A stretch of DNA of 64,000 nt, taken from Loripinus fragilis. Lineage: Eukaryota; Mollusca; Bivalvia; Lucinida; Lucinidae. Positions 11,493 to 21,740 of the stretch are shown here, piece by piece. The notes beneath the pieces were generated by a model, which was given only the letters and a program-made list of their open reading frames with translations, was not told where the DNA came from and searched no databases. Within the stretch, counting starts at the first letter, position 1. Each line of letters begins with the position of its first letter. The DNA lies in the NCBI GenBank assembly GCA_964019695.1, contig OZ026515.1, forward strand, positions 144,096,152 to 144,160,151. The letters run 5' to 3'. The position numbers and the translations under genes were made by a program.

Positions 11493-13628
11493 CATTTTAT
11501 CAAAATTCCATTCATTAACAAAGGTATTGAGTTTATTGATTTACATAGTATCTTCAAGGATAATTCAGTGATTTCATCTATTCCAAATTACTTTAATAAT
11601 TCTGAAACTCCTATCATTTGTTATAAATATAACAAACCAATAAGGTCTACGATATTTAACTTTAATAAAATTGTAAATGATTTAGATATAGATTCCAATA
11701 CTCCTGCCTCCTGAGATTGAAAAAATTCAAATTATTTATATCCCTCTGCAGGGCATGTTATTACAGGTAATCTAAATGTCATTCCTGACGCTAGAGTTCG
11801 CAATATCATTTCTAAAGGTCCTAAATATAGATTTCCCTCTACAATTGATTTCTCTAAATGTCGTAGAGAGATCGCTGCTTCTTTAAATGACTTCAGTAAT
11901 CGTTGGTGCAAACGGGAAAATGTTGAACCTGATGCTTTGAAGGAATGGAAGATTAACATTTTTAAAATTATTGATACTCGTATTTCATTTTACTCTCGTA
12001 ATACACATCTTTTGCCCCCTAAACCTAAATCTTCTTTTAGTCATCTTAAACGAGGTATCCAGGATTTTCATATGAACTATGTTTTGGTTCCAGCAGATAA
12101 AGCTGCTAACAATGTTGTAGTTGTTTGACGATTGTATTATATTAATACTCTTAAGCGTGAGCTTGTTGACACTAATGCCTATAAACTGCAGCCTTCTTTA
12201 AGTGAAAGGGTGATTGTTGATGGGCATGGTTGTCATACAGCCCTACATTTTGGTGTCACAGCTAAAGTAAATCAAGACAAAGTTCCTACGTTGTACTGGT
12301 TACCTAAACTCCATAAAAAACCCTATAAAGCAAGATTTATTGCAAATTCTAGTTCTTGTACAACAACAGAACTTTCTAAATTGTTAACCTCGTGTCTTAC
12401 AGCTGTTAAAAAACATGTTATCAAATATTGTGAAAAGGTATATGAGAGATCTGGTAAAAACCTATTTTGGTCGATTAAAAATTCAGGTGAAATTTTAGAT
12501 AAACTTAAAGCTAGAGATTTCAATGCGACCAGTTTGTCTACTTATGATTTTTCTACTCTTTACACTACTTTACCTCATAATTTAATTAAAGATAAACTTA
12601 TTGATCTTATTGAAAGTACCTTCCAGAGAGAAGGCTCTCCTTACCTTGCATGTAGTGACAGAAATGCATTTTTTACTTCAGAAAAACCTAAAAAATATCA
12701 TGCATGGTCGTGTCAAAATGTATGCGATGCGCTGACCTTTTTGTTGGACAACATTTTTATTTGATTTGGCACCAAGCTCTATAGACAAGTTGTTGGGATT
12801 CCTATGGGCACTAATTGTGCTCCCCTGGTTGCAGATTTATTCCTGTTTTGTTATGAAAGGGACTTTATGATGTCTCTTTCTGATGATAAGCAGGCTGATG
12901 TTATTGATGCGTTTAACACTACTTCCAGATATTTGGACGATATTTTAAATATTAATAATGTTTATTTTGACAATATGGTTAGTCAAATATACCCTTCAGA
13001 GCTCCAACTTAATAAAGCCAATGCCTCCGATACCGAAGCCACATTTTTAGACTTGCATTTGTCAATTTCTAATGATATTGTTTCTACCAAAATTTATGAC
13101 AAACGTGACGACTTTGATTTTGAAATTGTCAATTTCCCATTTTTAGATGGTGATGTTCCTTGTTCTACATCCTATGGAGTCTATATCTCTCAACTCATTC
13201 GTTTTGCTAGAGCATCTAGCTATGTTGCTGACTTCAACACGCGCAATGAATTGTTAACTCAGAAACTTCTTAAACAAGGCTATCGGTATCATAAACTTCG
13301 CAAAACATTTTCAAAATTTTATAGACGATACTATGATTTGATTTCTAAATTCCAAGTTGGACTTAAATCTCTCTTGCGCCAAGGACTTTCGGAACCTGAT
13401 TTCTATGGTGACTTGGTGTATAAGTTGAAGAAGATTGTTGGCTCTAATAATTTTTCAGCGCAGTTCATTAAAATAATTTCCCATTATAAAAAGATTGGCT
13501 ATAACATTAATGTATTGCAACAGACTGCATGCTTGGTAGTCAACCCAATCACGGTTGGCAACTTTGCTTTCCTCTTTAATTGCACGCCGGTGGGTCGGAC
13601 TTCAGACTCTATGATGGTTCAGACTTAA
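11493..13628 (+). pseudogene. Penelope-type (RT-only) retroelement ORF with four in-frame TGA codons
   Basis: One frame stays open from 11493 to the TAA at 13626-13628 apart from TGA at 11712, 11718, 12126 and 12762; no frameshift is needed. Visible blocks, in order: VLVPADKAANNVVVV; YWLPKLHKKPYKARFI, a PLE-like LPK.HK block; STYDFSTLYTTLPH, motif A region; GIPMGTNCAPLVADLF, motif B; SRYLDDIL, catalytic DD of motif C; and a basic C-terminal part. No GIY-YIG endonuclease motif was seen. The RT call is firm; placement in Penelope-like elements is inference from the LPK.HK and GIPMG blocks. It lies in a WDR91 intron, in the same orientation as the gene. Probably dead unless TGA is read through. 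Confidence 0.8.
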
Positions 13629-14165
13629 AGACTTATCTATTGATGAGATGGTAGGGGCCTGATGCTTTGGCTGTTTGTCGGGCCCACCGGGGTTTACCTG
13701 TTGGATTTCTTTTGCTCCGGTATTCAGTTTAATTTACTGTTGAGTCCTTATCCTTGCTTTATCTCCGTGTTATATCTTGATTTATATGTTTTAGGAGATG
13801 ATGCATTGATAAGTTAGGGGTCTTTCATGCAAACCAAATATCTATGTGTCTTGATCCACATCTGAATTAAGGGTGAGGTTGGCGCCGTTAAACCGGTTTA
13901 AGCCCTCCAGTAAAATATTTTACTGACCGTTCCAAGGCGGTACTTCTTTTGTGGATCTTTTATGTTTTTGTTCTGTCTTGTGTTTGCTATGTTTTGTGCG
14001 CGTCTGTTTATATGTGCTTTGTGGTCACCTGCTGGGAAAGGGCTGACCTCTTGGCTCTCGTTTGTTGTGTCTTCTGTGAGTTTGTCACTTTCCCATTGGT
14101 ATCCTGGGTCAGGTGTGGTACTTGATTGTATCGATTCCTGATCTTTGCACCATTACTTACTTTTA
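13629..14165 (+). mobile_element. 3' tail of the RT element
   Basis: Non-coding sequence after the RT stop containing AAACCGGTTTAAGCCCTCCA and TTTTACTGACCGTTCCAAGG. Its last part (CCTGGGTCAGGTGTGGTACTTG…CCTGATCTTTGC) recurs at about 15515-15560 and, inverted, near 22132-22172. This suggests a shared 3' recognition tail or a dispersed short element. Confidence 0.5.
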
Positions 14166-14214
14166 CTAATCCACTCGACGTTAAAAGTTTTGTTTATCTA
14201 AACCTATTTACCAG

Positions 14215-14309
14215 GAGGAGTATTCGGAGCACAGATCAGCAATATCTCACAGCAGATTCAGCAATAGTGGACACTATGTTGCTAGTGTAGACGTGGATGG
14301 GGTTGTTAA
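14215..14309 (+). CDS. WDR91: WDR91, first WD40 strand exon
   Basis: The acceptor TTTACCAG| and donor |GTAAGT are both good. The 95 nt read EEYSEHRSAISHSRFSNSGH and then YVASVDVDGVVK. The order EEY.EH..I.H.R....G..VAS.DVDGV.KVW is diagnostic for WDR91, matching the start of its WD40 propeller. The DVDG motif is the D-G turn of a blade. It enters in phase 0 and leaves in phase 2; the final AA is completed by G of the next exon to give Lys. Confidence 0.93.
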
Positions 14310-14582
14310 GTAAGTCTGTTGTCTTTTCAATCTTTCAGTCTTACTATAACACTCAAATTCTTTATATCTATATTTATAACATAACATTACTTTATTAAGC
14401 ATTAAACATACAGAGAATGAATATAGCTTTCATTCAATTGAACAAAGTTAATTTATACTGGTACCTAGTGTCACAGCAGATCACTCTCAACTTGACTATC
14501 TACACATAGTAACATAGCTCAAGTTAAACAAAATTTTGGAGCGTAAACTTGTAAATATTTTCATACCCATTAGTTTAACATT

Positions 14583-14675
14583 TTTTGGGTGCTCCAAAGA
14601 ACGGTCTCATTGAGACAGAACGGTCTCATTGGGACAGTTCTTTTCAAAAAAGTACCCACAGCATATATTTAGGTT
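14583..14675. repeat. Palindromic family 'GAACCGTCTCATTGAGACGG', diverged copy
   Basis: TTGGGTGCTCCAAAGAACGG… with two GGTCTCATTG units and then GTTCTTTTCAAAAAAGTACC. The family consensus is CAAAAGAACCGTCTCATTGA|GACGGTTCTTTTGAGCACCC. Other copies lie at 23.5, 25.1, 27.3, 47.6, 48.6/48.8, 50.0, 53.7 and 60.1 kb. Confidence 0.65.
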
Positions 14676-14888
14676 GAGAAATAAGGCACGCTTATCTAGG
14701 GGCTTGATAGATTTCGACTGGCTTGCGGTTTACATATAATCTCTGACAACTGATTCAGAGTCTACTCTTGGGTCTACTCTTAATTGGTCTTGTACGGGTA
14801 TGATCAGGGCGCAATTCCCAGCAGGAGTGGGTGAATATTCTAAGCTTTGCTACAGTTGTTACAATATTATCTGGTCATGATGAGTACT

Positions 14889-14999
14889 TTAAAACCTGTA
14901 TAAAACAGCCACTCAAAAATAGACAAAGCAATAATCGGTCTTGAAAACCAATTATTGGTCTTCTTTTTGAGTATCCACTTAAGGCAAGTTTTACTGTAT
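14889..14999. repeat. Palindromic family 'CAGTAAAACCTGT', short copy
   Basis: AAAACCTGTATAAAACAGCC…CACTTAAGGCAAGTTTTACT, with inner ACCAATTATTGGT. Longer copies with an inner GTATTGCAGAATGCTCC hairpin lie at 28163-28362, 29816-30027 and 30071-30283. Confidence 0.65.
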
Positions 15000-15123
15000 T
15001 TCTGTTGTGTAGTTCTGAATAAGGCTACCTAGGTGATATTTTTGAAACACAGAAATACACATGTAAGCCATTTCTTTTTCTGAAACTCTATTTTAGAGTT
15101 TTGAGTTTGTTTGTTGTTTACAG

Positions 15124-15223
15124 GGTGTGGACATGTAATCCTCAGCCTCATACAGAAGCAACTGTGATGTCAAAGTCCCCATTCCTGTCTATAGAATGGG
15201 CCAATAGCAAGTCAGATAGATGG
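15124..15223 (+). CDS. WDR91: WDR91, WD40 exon (TCNPQPHTE … SIEWANSKSDRW)
   Basis: The acceptor is TTGTTTACAG|. The 100 nt complete the split Lys codon and read VWTCNPQPHTEATVMSKSPF then LSIEWANSKSDRW. Vertebrate WDR91 has a parallel VW..NP.MQT.AS.MSKSPLLS.EWA…DR segment. The donor is TGG|GTAAGT at 15224, phase 0. The last 43 nt of the exon, its donor and about 75 nt of intron are duplicated immediately downstream (see 15306-15431). Confidence 0.93.
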
Positions 15224-15305
15224 GTAAGTTAATATGATCTACTAAAGAGATAGTCACCAATACTGAGGGCACAGTCAAAGTTTATGGACTATTCAGGGTC
15301 AGGTT

Positions 15306-15431
15306 CATTCCTGTTTATAGAATGGGCCAATAGCAAGTCAGATAGATGGGTAAGTTATTATGATCAACTTAAGCGATAGTTTTCAAAGCTGAGGGCACAG
15401 TCAAGGTGTATGGACTATTCAGGGTCATAAC
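15306..15431 (+). repeat. Tandem copy of the exon 3' end plus 5' splice site
   Basis: ATTCCTG…GATAGATGGGTAAGTTA occurs at 15181 and again at 15307, an offset of 126 bp. The similarity runs on into the intron (GAGGGCACAGTCAA, TATGGACTATTCAGGGTCA). The second copy keeps the ORF and GTAAGT donor, and TTTATAG|AATGGG could serve as an acceptor. It is a spare partial exon of about 33-43 nt. Differences between copies are few, so the event is fairly recent. Confidence 0.9.
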
Positions 15432-15499
15432 CTGGTTTTCAGAATGATTCTGGAATTTAGGATTTGGAGGCTGACTGTGGGTTCGAGCCTCACCGACTT

Positions 15500-15580
15500 T
15501 CCCATGTGGTATCATGGGTCAGGTGTGGTACTTGGTTGTATTGTTTCCTGATCTTTGCCGTCTTTCTTACTTTCCCATAG
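15500..15580 (+). repeat. Copy of the RT-element 3' tail motif
   Basis: ATCATGGGTCAGGTGTGGTA…GTTTCCTGATCTTTGC matches the end of the tail at about 14100-14150. Confidence 0.5.
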
Positions 15581-15769
15581 GTAGTCAGTCTTAAAATACT
15601 GAAAACAGCTTCTCTGGTTTATGTTTTGATTATCTCGGGACAATTGACCATTTAAATTTGATATTATTCACATTTTAAAACATACTGCAAGTTTTTAGAG
15701 TTGAATTTCTAAATTTCAGGATTCGCAAATGTTGAACATTTACTTAATATGGACCTAGGCTGCTGTGGG

Positions 15770-15945
15770 TTAATTTGGCTACTTGTGTCATCTGCTGATA
15801 ACCTTTGCAAACAGTTTTGACCCAGACCAGTTCTTTTGACACATTAATGGTATTCCTGAAAGAATTTTTGAAAATGTTAGTTTAAAAAAAAATCTGCAGA
15901 CTACAAAAATAATGAAAAAATACCAAACATGCAAAGAGTTAAAAG
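15770..15945. repeat. Palindromic family 'TTAACTCTTTGC', copy
   Basis: Carries GTGTCATCTGCTGATAACC, TTTGCAAACAGTTTTGACCC and the inverted end CATGCAAAGAGTTAA. Family consensus: TTAACTCTTTGCNTG … GTCATCTGCTGATAA … GGATCCAGATCAGG … GCAAAGAGTTAA. Other copies are at about 15985, 22231, 28935, 35053, 36533, 51877 and 62060. Confidence 0.6.
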
Positions 15946-15984
15946 GTTAATGAGATGTCACCTTTCCATAATCAACGCCTACTT

Positions 15985-16197
15985 TAACTTTTTGTCTACT
16001 AGTGTCATCTGTTGATAACATTTTGCAAACAGTTTTGACCCATTCAGGCATGACATATGCCTCATCTGGATCCAAACCACTTGACAATCAGATAGTATTT
16101 CTGTAAGAATCTTTTCAAAATGTTAGTTTTGAAAACAAAAGCACAAAAAAAATCAGCAGCCGTCAGAAAACCATGAAAATTACCAATGATGCAATGA
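15985..16197. repeat. Palindromic family 'TTAACTCTTTGC', second adjacent copy
   Basis: AACTTTTTGTCTACTAGTGT … TGTTGATAACATTTTGCAAA … ATCAGCAGCCGTCAGAAAAC … GATGCAATGAGG. It ends where the 60-bp exon-edge array begins, so the array may have started beside this element. Confidence 0.5.
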
Positions 16198-18491
16198 GGT
16201 GAAGTATTTGTTTCAGCTTCTCCTTGGTAACAGGTAAGGACACATTCGTCTGTTTGATGTGATGTATTTGTTTCAGCTTCTCCTTGGTAACAGGTAAGGA
16301 CACATTCGTCTGTTTGATGTGATGTATGTGTTTCAGCTACTCCTTGGTAACAGGTAAGGACACATTCGTCTGTTTGATGTGATGTATTTGTTTCAGCCAC
16401 TCCTTGGTAACAGGTCAGGACACATTCGTCTGTTTGATGTGATGTATTTATTTCAGCTACTCCTTGGTAACAGGTAAGGACACATTCGTCTGTTTGATGT
16501 GTTTGTTTCAGCTACTCCTTGGTAACAGGTCAGGACATATTCCTCTTTTTGATGTAAAGTATTTGTTTCAGCTACTCCTTGGTAACAGGTCAGGACATAT
16601 TCGTCTGTTTGATGCATTTGTTATAGCTACTCCTTGGTAACAGGTCAGGACACATTCGTCTGTTTGATGTGTTTGTTTCAGCTTCTCCTTGGTAACAGGT
16701 CAGGACATATTCATCTGTTTGATGTATTTATTTCAGCTACTCCTTGGTAACAGGTCAGGACATATTCGTCTGTTTGATGTGATGTATTTGTTTCAGCTAC
16801 TCCTTGGTAACAGGTCAGGACATATTTGTCTGTTTGATGTGATGTATTTGTTTCAGCTACTCCTTGGTAACAGGTCAGGACATATCCGTCTGTTTGATGT
16901 GATGTTTTTGTTTCAGCTACTCCTTGGTAACAGGTCAGGACATATTCGTCTGTTTGATGTAAAGTATTTGTTTCAGCTACTCCTTGGTAACAGGTCAGGA
17001 CATATTTGTCTGTTAGATGTATTTATTTCAGCTACTCCTTGGTAACAGGTCAGGACATATTCATCTGTTTGATGTATTTGTTTTAGCTACTCCTTGGTAA
17101 CAGTTCAGGACATATTCGTCTCTTTGATGTGATGTATTTATTTCAGCTACTCCTTGGTAACAGGTAAGGACACATTCGTCTGTTTGATGTGTTTGTTTCA
17201 GCTACTCCTTGGTAACAGGTCAGGACATATTCGTCTGTTTGATGTGATGTATTTGTTTCAGCTACTCCTTGGTAACAGGTCAGGACATATTTGTCTGTTT
17301 GATGTGATGTATTTGTTTCAGCTACTCCTTGGTAACAGGTCAGGACATATCCGTCTGTTTGATGTGATGTTTTTGTTTCAGCTACTCCTTGGTAACAGGT
17401 CAGGACATATTCGTCTGTTTGATGTAAAGTATTTGTTTCAGCTACTCCTTGGTAACAGGTCAGGACATATTTGTCTGTTAGATGTATTTATTTCAGCTAC
17501 TCCTTGGTAACAGGTCAGGACATATTCATCTGTTTGATGTATTTGTTTCAGCTACTCCTTGGTAACAGTTCAGGACATATTCGTCTCTTTGATGTGATGT
17601 ATTTATTTCAGCTACTCCTTGGTAACAGGTAAGGACACATTCGTCTGTTTGATGTGTTTGTTTCACCTACTCCTTGGTAACAGGTCAGGACATATTGGTC
17701 TGTTTGATGTGATGTATATGTTTCAGCTACTCCTTGGTAACAGGTCAGGACATATTCGTCTGTTTGATATGTTGTATTTGTTTCAGCTACTCCTTGGTAA
17801 CAGGTCAGGACACTTTGGTCTTTTTGATGTGTTTGTTTCAGCTACTTCCTGGTAACAGGTCAGGACATATTTGTCTGTTTGATGTGATGTATTTGTTTCA
17901 GCTACTCCTTGGTAACAGGTCAGGACATATTTGTCTGTTTGATGTGATGTATTTGTTTCAGCTACTCCTTGGTAACAGGTCAGGACACTTTGGTCTGTTT
18001 GATGTGATGTATTTGTTTCAGCTACTTCCTGGTAACAGGTCAGGACATATTTGTCTGTTTGATGTGATGTATTTGTTTCAGCTACTCCTTGGTAACAGGT
18101 CAGGACACTTTGGTCTGTTTGATGTGTTTGTTTCAGCTACTTCCTGGTAACAGGTCAGGACATATTTGTCTGTTTGATGTGATGTATTTGTTTCAGCTAC
18201 TCCTTGGTAACAGGTCAGGACATATTCGTCTGTTTGATGTGATGTATTTGTTTCAGCTTCTCCTTGGTAACAGGTCAGGACATATTCGTCTGTTTGATGT
18301 GATGTATTTGTTTCAGCTACTCCTTGGTAACAGGTCAGGACACTTTGGTCTGTTTGATGTGTTTGTTTCAGCTACTTCCTGGTAACAGGTCAGGACATAT
18401 TTGTCTGTTTGATGTGATGTATTTGTTTCAGCTACTCCTTGGTAACAGGTCAGGACATATTCGTCTGTTTGATGTGATGTATTTGTTTCAG
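16198..18491 (+). repeat. About 40-copy tandem array of a WDR91 splice acceptor plus exon start (60/55-bp unit)
   Basis: The unit is GATGTATTTGTTTCAG followed by CTACTCCTTGGTAACAGGTC and AGGACATATTCGTCTGTTTGATGT. The 60-bp form is divisible by three; a 55-bp form lacks 5 bp at the junction. Every unit repeats the 3' splice site and the first 45 nt of the exon at 18492. In the exon frame a 60-bp unit reads LLLGNRSGHIRLFDVMYLFQ with no stop. A higher-order repeat of 465 bp (five 60s plus three 55s) is visible: 16689, 17154 and 17619 begin equivalent blocks. Units differ at a few sites (GTAAGG versus GTCAGG; ATATTCG, ATTTG or CTTTGG). Only the last unit runs into the rest of the exon. Confidence 0.95.
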
Positions 18492-18586
18492 CTACTCCTT
18501 GGTAACAGGTCAGGACATATTCGTCTGTTTGATGTGAAAGAGATGAAATCCTTTTATGAGGCCACTGGAGATCCAAGCTATCCCAG
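18492..18586 (+). CDS. WDR91: WDR91, WD40 exon (LLLGNRSGHIRLFDV …)
   Basis: The exon reads LLLGNRSGHIRLFDVKEMKS then FYEATGDPSYPR. The LLLG...G.(I/V)RL(F/Y)D motif ends a propeller blade and matches the equivalent position in vertebrate WDR91, directly after the …DR of the preceding exon. The donor is CCCAG|GTTAGT at 18587 and the exit phase is 2. The nearest acceptor (TTTGTTTCAG at 18482-18491) is the last of about 40 copies. The two preceding units are in frame with this exon (open from 18324), so forms with one, two or three copies of the first 15 codons plus MYLFQ are possible. Confidence 0.93.
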
Positions 18587-18638
18587 GTTAGTGGTCATCA
18601 TCCTCAAACATTCATTACTGCACATTATAAGAGAGAGG

Positions 18639-18775
18639 AGCCACCATGGTGTAGTGGATAAAGCACATTGTAAACCAGGGGTCACAGGTTTGATCTCCGG
18701 CTTGGATGAGACTTTGACATAGCCCTGTCAATTATGACCTCAGCTGTTGGCGGGATGTTAAACACATACATACAT
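18639..18775 (+). mobile_element. tRNA-derived SINE
   Basis: A tRNA-like head: CACCATGGTGTAGTGGATAA (A-box-like) and GGTTTGATCTCCGGCTTGG (B-box-like). A body with CCCTGTCAATTATGACC, AGCTGTTGGCGGGATGTTAA follows, ending in an ACATACATACA tail. Confidence 0.6.
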
Positions 18776-18964
18776 AATAACAGCCCAAAGATAAAAAATC
18801 AGGGGGGGGGGGTCGAGAATAGTTGCTCTGACATAGTAAACATAAGTATGCAAAAATCTGTTCTGCAACCATTGATGTCTGATTATTCTATACCTAGTTA
18901 CTTGTAAATGCCCACAACCTGGCTTTAGAAAGGTAATATGGAAAATAATATCGACCTCATTTGA

Positions 18965-19022
18965 ATCCTTGATTGATTGATTTGTTTCTTTACGTCCCAG
19001 TCAACAGTATTTGTCATGTCGG
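18965..19022 (-). mobile_element. 3' end of a SINE (minus strand)
   Basis: GATTGATTTGTTTCTTTACG|TCCCAGTCAACA is the reverse of the TGTTGACTGGGACGTAAAGAATCAAATCAAAC tail seen on the other SINEs. Confidence 0.5.
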
Positions 19023-19074
19023 GACAGTCAGTTCACGGTTATTCCTGGGCAAGTTTGACTAAGCAGTTAACCAC

Positions 19075-19235
19075 CAGGCCGCGTAGCTCAGTCAGTTACG
19101 TGTCTGGCAACAGATGCGAGTCTGACTGCAGATCATGGGGTCGCGAGTTAATCCCGGCCCGGTACCATACTTTTGTGGAGATTGATCATGAAATAGTTTC
19201 TACAGTCATTCTCATTCCTTCCGCTAAATCATTCA
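19075..19235 (+). mobile_element. tRNA-derived SINE, 'GCCGCGTAGCTCAGT' type
   Basis: GCGTAGCTCAGTCAGTTACG (A box), GGGTCGCGAGTTAATCCCGG (B box region) and then CCATACTTTTGTGGAGATTG. An inverted member of the same family at 19320-20985 is split by a transposon. Confidence 0.65.
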
Positions 19236-19319
19236 AGAAGGGTTGTTGTCAGTTACAAGTGAAAGTATGTGCATAAAGTACTGGTAAACTGCTTGTTCAA
19301 GCTTGGCCAGGAAAAAGTG

Positions 19320-20985
19320 TGGTTAGGTGAACTGACCGTCCCTGTCATGACCATAGCTGTTGACTTTGGACGTTAGGCAACAAAACAAACAAACCAAGCA
19401 CAAACCAATCTCCACGAAAGTATGAGACCAGGCCGGAATCGAACTGCAGGGTTACCACGGTCAGGGAAAGGTCAGGGAAAAATGAAAAAAAATCAAGGTC
19501 AGGGAAAAGTCAGGGAATTTTGAGTTTAGTCAGGGAAATATGAAATTTTGGCAAAAGTCAGGGAATTTTAGAATCAGAAGTAGAGGGTGGAGAAACCAGG
19601 CTATAAGAGGATGACAAAGTTGCTATCATAATGGCAGTTTATTCAATCAGGTTAATAAGCAAGGCTGTGTCATTACATTATCTTTAAATAAAAGCCTAAT
19701 TTATTTATTATACCCCTGTATTTATACCAAGGGGTATTGGTTTGTTGGTTAGTTCATTTGTACTTCCTTCCCAACATACAATTTTTTTTTACGCAATTTA
19801 CGACAAAGTTTTTGTTAAAGTTTCTCAAGTCAGAAGTGGTGTATATCTCAGTAGCCACTTACCAGAAAGCAAAATATCTGGACCATAGTTACCCTAGAGG
19901 GTTGGCATTTACATCATAACTCCAAGATGGGACTGGAGGTCAAAATCTAGTGCAGCTTTTAAAAGTATGAGAAAGTTTTGGTTAAAAATTCTCAAGTGGT
20001 GTATATCTCAATGAAACCATATTTGGACAATAGTTACCCTGGAGGGGGGCATTTAAATCATGACTGCAGACCCAAGGGTTCCTGCTCCTCCCTGGTTTGA
20101 CTGGAGGTCAAAATCTATGACACTTTTTAAAAGTGCTATTCTGTTTATTCTGAGTTATGTAGATACCTATGAAACCATTTTACATGTTTTAGTTAACATT
20201 CATTTTTTGGACAATTTGTACTTTTTATAGTTGGCTTTCACTCGACATCTTCTGATTCTTGGGTCAATGCCCCAGGGTGGGGCTAGAGGTCAAAATTCAG
20301 ACATCACAAGATATGTTTCTTTTCTTTTATAGAATCAATTGGTTTTTGAACATCAGGTATTATTTAGGGCTGTTTTTCTCTGTCTGACCTCGGACCTTTA
20401 GGTGGTACTAGAGGTCAAAATCTGTGACACCTTTAAAGTGTTTTTCAAACTTTCTGAATTATGCAGATATCTGACAAACTTTGAAAGTGTTCATATTTGG
20501 ACAATAGGTTCCATTCGTGGCTGACTTCCATGTGATGGTTTGAGACATTTGAGTCCATGTTCCAGGGTGGGGCTAGAAGTCCAAATCTAGGACATCTTAA
20601 GATTTTTTTTTGAACAATGGTTACTTTTTAGGGTTGACAACTCCTCTGTGAGGCAGACCTTAGGGTTCAATGCCCTAGGGTGGGGCAAGAGATCAAAATA
20701 TAGTTTTATATGAGAGCATAAATGTAAAGTATTTTCTGATTTAGAGGTGGTTAAGGTTGGTTGATGGGAAGGATTGGAGTAAACATTTATTAATTATGCT
20801 CAAAACTGACCAATTAGGATAGGCTGAAATAGCGACGTTTTTGGTCAGGGAATTTTGGAAATTGGTCAGAGAAAATTCAGTGAAAAGTCAGGGAATTTTA
20901 CTTTCTATAGTTTGTGGGAACCCTGAACTGGCCACCCCTAGATCTGCAGTCAGACATGTTACCGACTGTGCTACACAGCCAGGCT
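19320..20985 (-). mobile_element. SINE (minus strand) interrupted by a CAGGG transposon
   Basis: The two parts are 19320-19446 and 20926-20985. Read in reverse they join as GGCTGTGTAGCACAGTCGGT … GGTGGCCAGTTCGATTCCGG … TTTCGTGGAGATTGG, a normal tRNA-headed SINE. The join restores the B-box region and shows that the inserted segment duplicated AACTG. Confidence 0.75.
19447..20925. mobile_element. CAGGG-ended DNA transposon (1479 bp, 5-bp TSD AACTG)
   Basis: It starts CAGGGTTACCAC and ends GTGGGAACCCTG (inverted, one mismatch). Flanking AACTG is at 19442-19446 and 20926-20930. Subterminal blocks are arrays of GTCAGGGAA words. The interior holds about six diverged 130-180-bp repeats of the type CCAGGGTGGGGCTAGAGGTCAAAATC. 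No transposase ORF. The hAT-like terminus with a 5-bp duplication is unlike the usual 8-bp hAT duplication. Confidence 0.75.
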
Positions 20986-21224
20986 CATCTGAGTCTAATT
21001 CATTATGAATTGATTTTGACTAAAGCAGGTACCGTACACAGTGAATACTAGTTGAGAGCCTCATAGTTCAAATTATCAGTTAACCTAATGATTCACTCTT
21101 CAAACTGGCAATTATGACCTAATTATTGGTTTTCATGTTGATTCAATGTCTTCAACATCAATCATAAAATGCACTGTCACATTGGCCTGATAAAGACAAA
21201 AGTGCCGTGAAATAGACAATGTTT

Positions 21225-21644
21225 CAGGGATTTTCCTACTTTTCTGAAGTTGGGGCCAGGGACTGGTTGAATTTGGGGAAAAAAGTATTTGGAACATCAA
21301 AATTGGAAAATCTTGATGCAGTCTAACGAAATGGACCTCCATTTTAAATGGATTAAAAACGATATAAGAAATTTGCAGTGTAAAGCTGTAACATATTTGT
21401 TGCTTTCGTTGCCCACCATAATTACTCACGAAAAATTGCATAAAAATGTGAATGAAAACATGTTTTCATTCACATTTTTATGCAAATTTTCATGCATCTG
21501 TAACTTTGGTATTTTTGTTCGGATTTTCTTGAAGTTTTCACCAATATGTAGAAATGATATAAACCATTTTGGGAATTTTTTGCTCAGTTTTTAATTGGGA
21601 AGGGGCTGATATTCGGCCCCAAAATAGGCCTAGGAAAATCCCTG
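21225..21644. mobile_element. Short CAGGG-ended transposon (420 bp, 5-bp TSD TGTTT)
   Basis: Perfect 14-bp inverted ends CAGGGATTTTCCTA / TAGGAAAATCCCTG are flanked by TGTTT on both sides (21220-21224, 21645-21649). ORFs on both strands have no domain. An internal hairpin AAAAATGTGAATGAAAACATG / TTTTCATTCACATTTTTATG lies near 21440-21485. It may belong to the same superfamily as the element at 19447. Confidence 0.75.
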
Positions 21645-21740
21645 TGTTTATCCAGTCAATGTGCAATAATGCAGTTAATATTAGAGATAACTGATAATTT
21701 GAGTTATTGTGATTCAAGACATCATGAGTCCACTTTACAG

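Noticed and set aside
16062..16400. Minus-strand ORF with repeated TSHQTDECVLTCYQG
   Set aside because: Antisense reading of the same repeat units; no independent coding signal.
16198..18540. CRISPR array
   Set aside because: Direct repeats have no unique spacers, and the context is a eukaryotic intron/exon border.
16689..18722. ORFs of 98-138 codons across the array taken as separate genes
   Set aside because: They are read-through of the 60-bp exon-edge repeat; splice sites and WDR91 homology explain them better.
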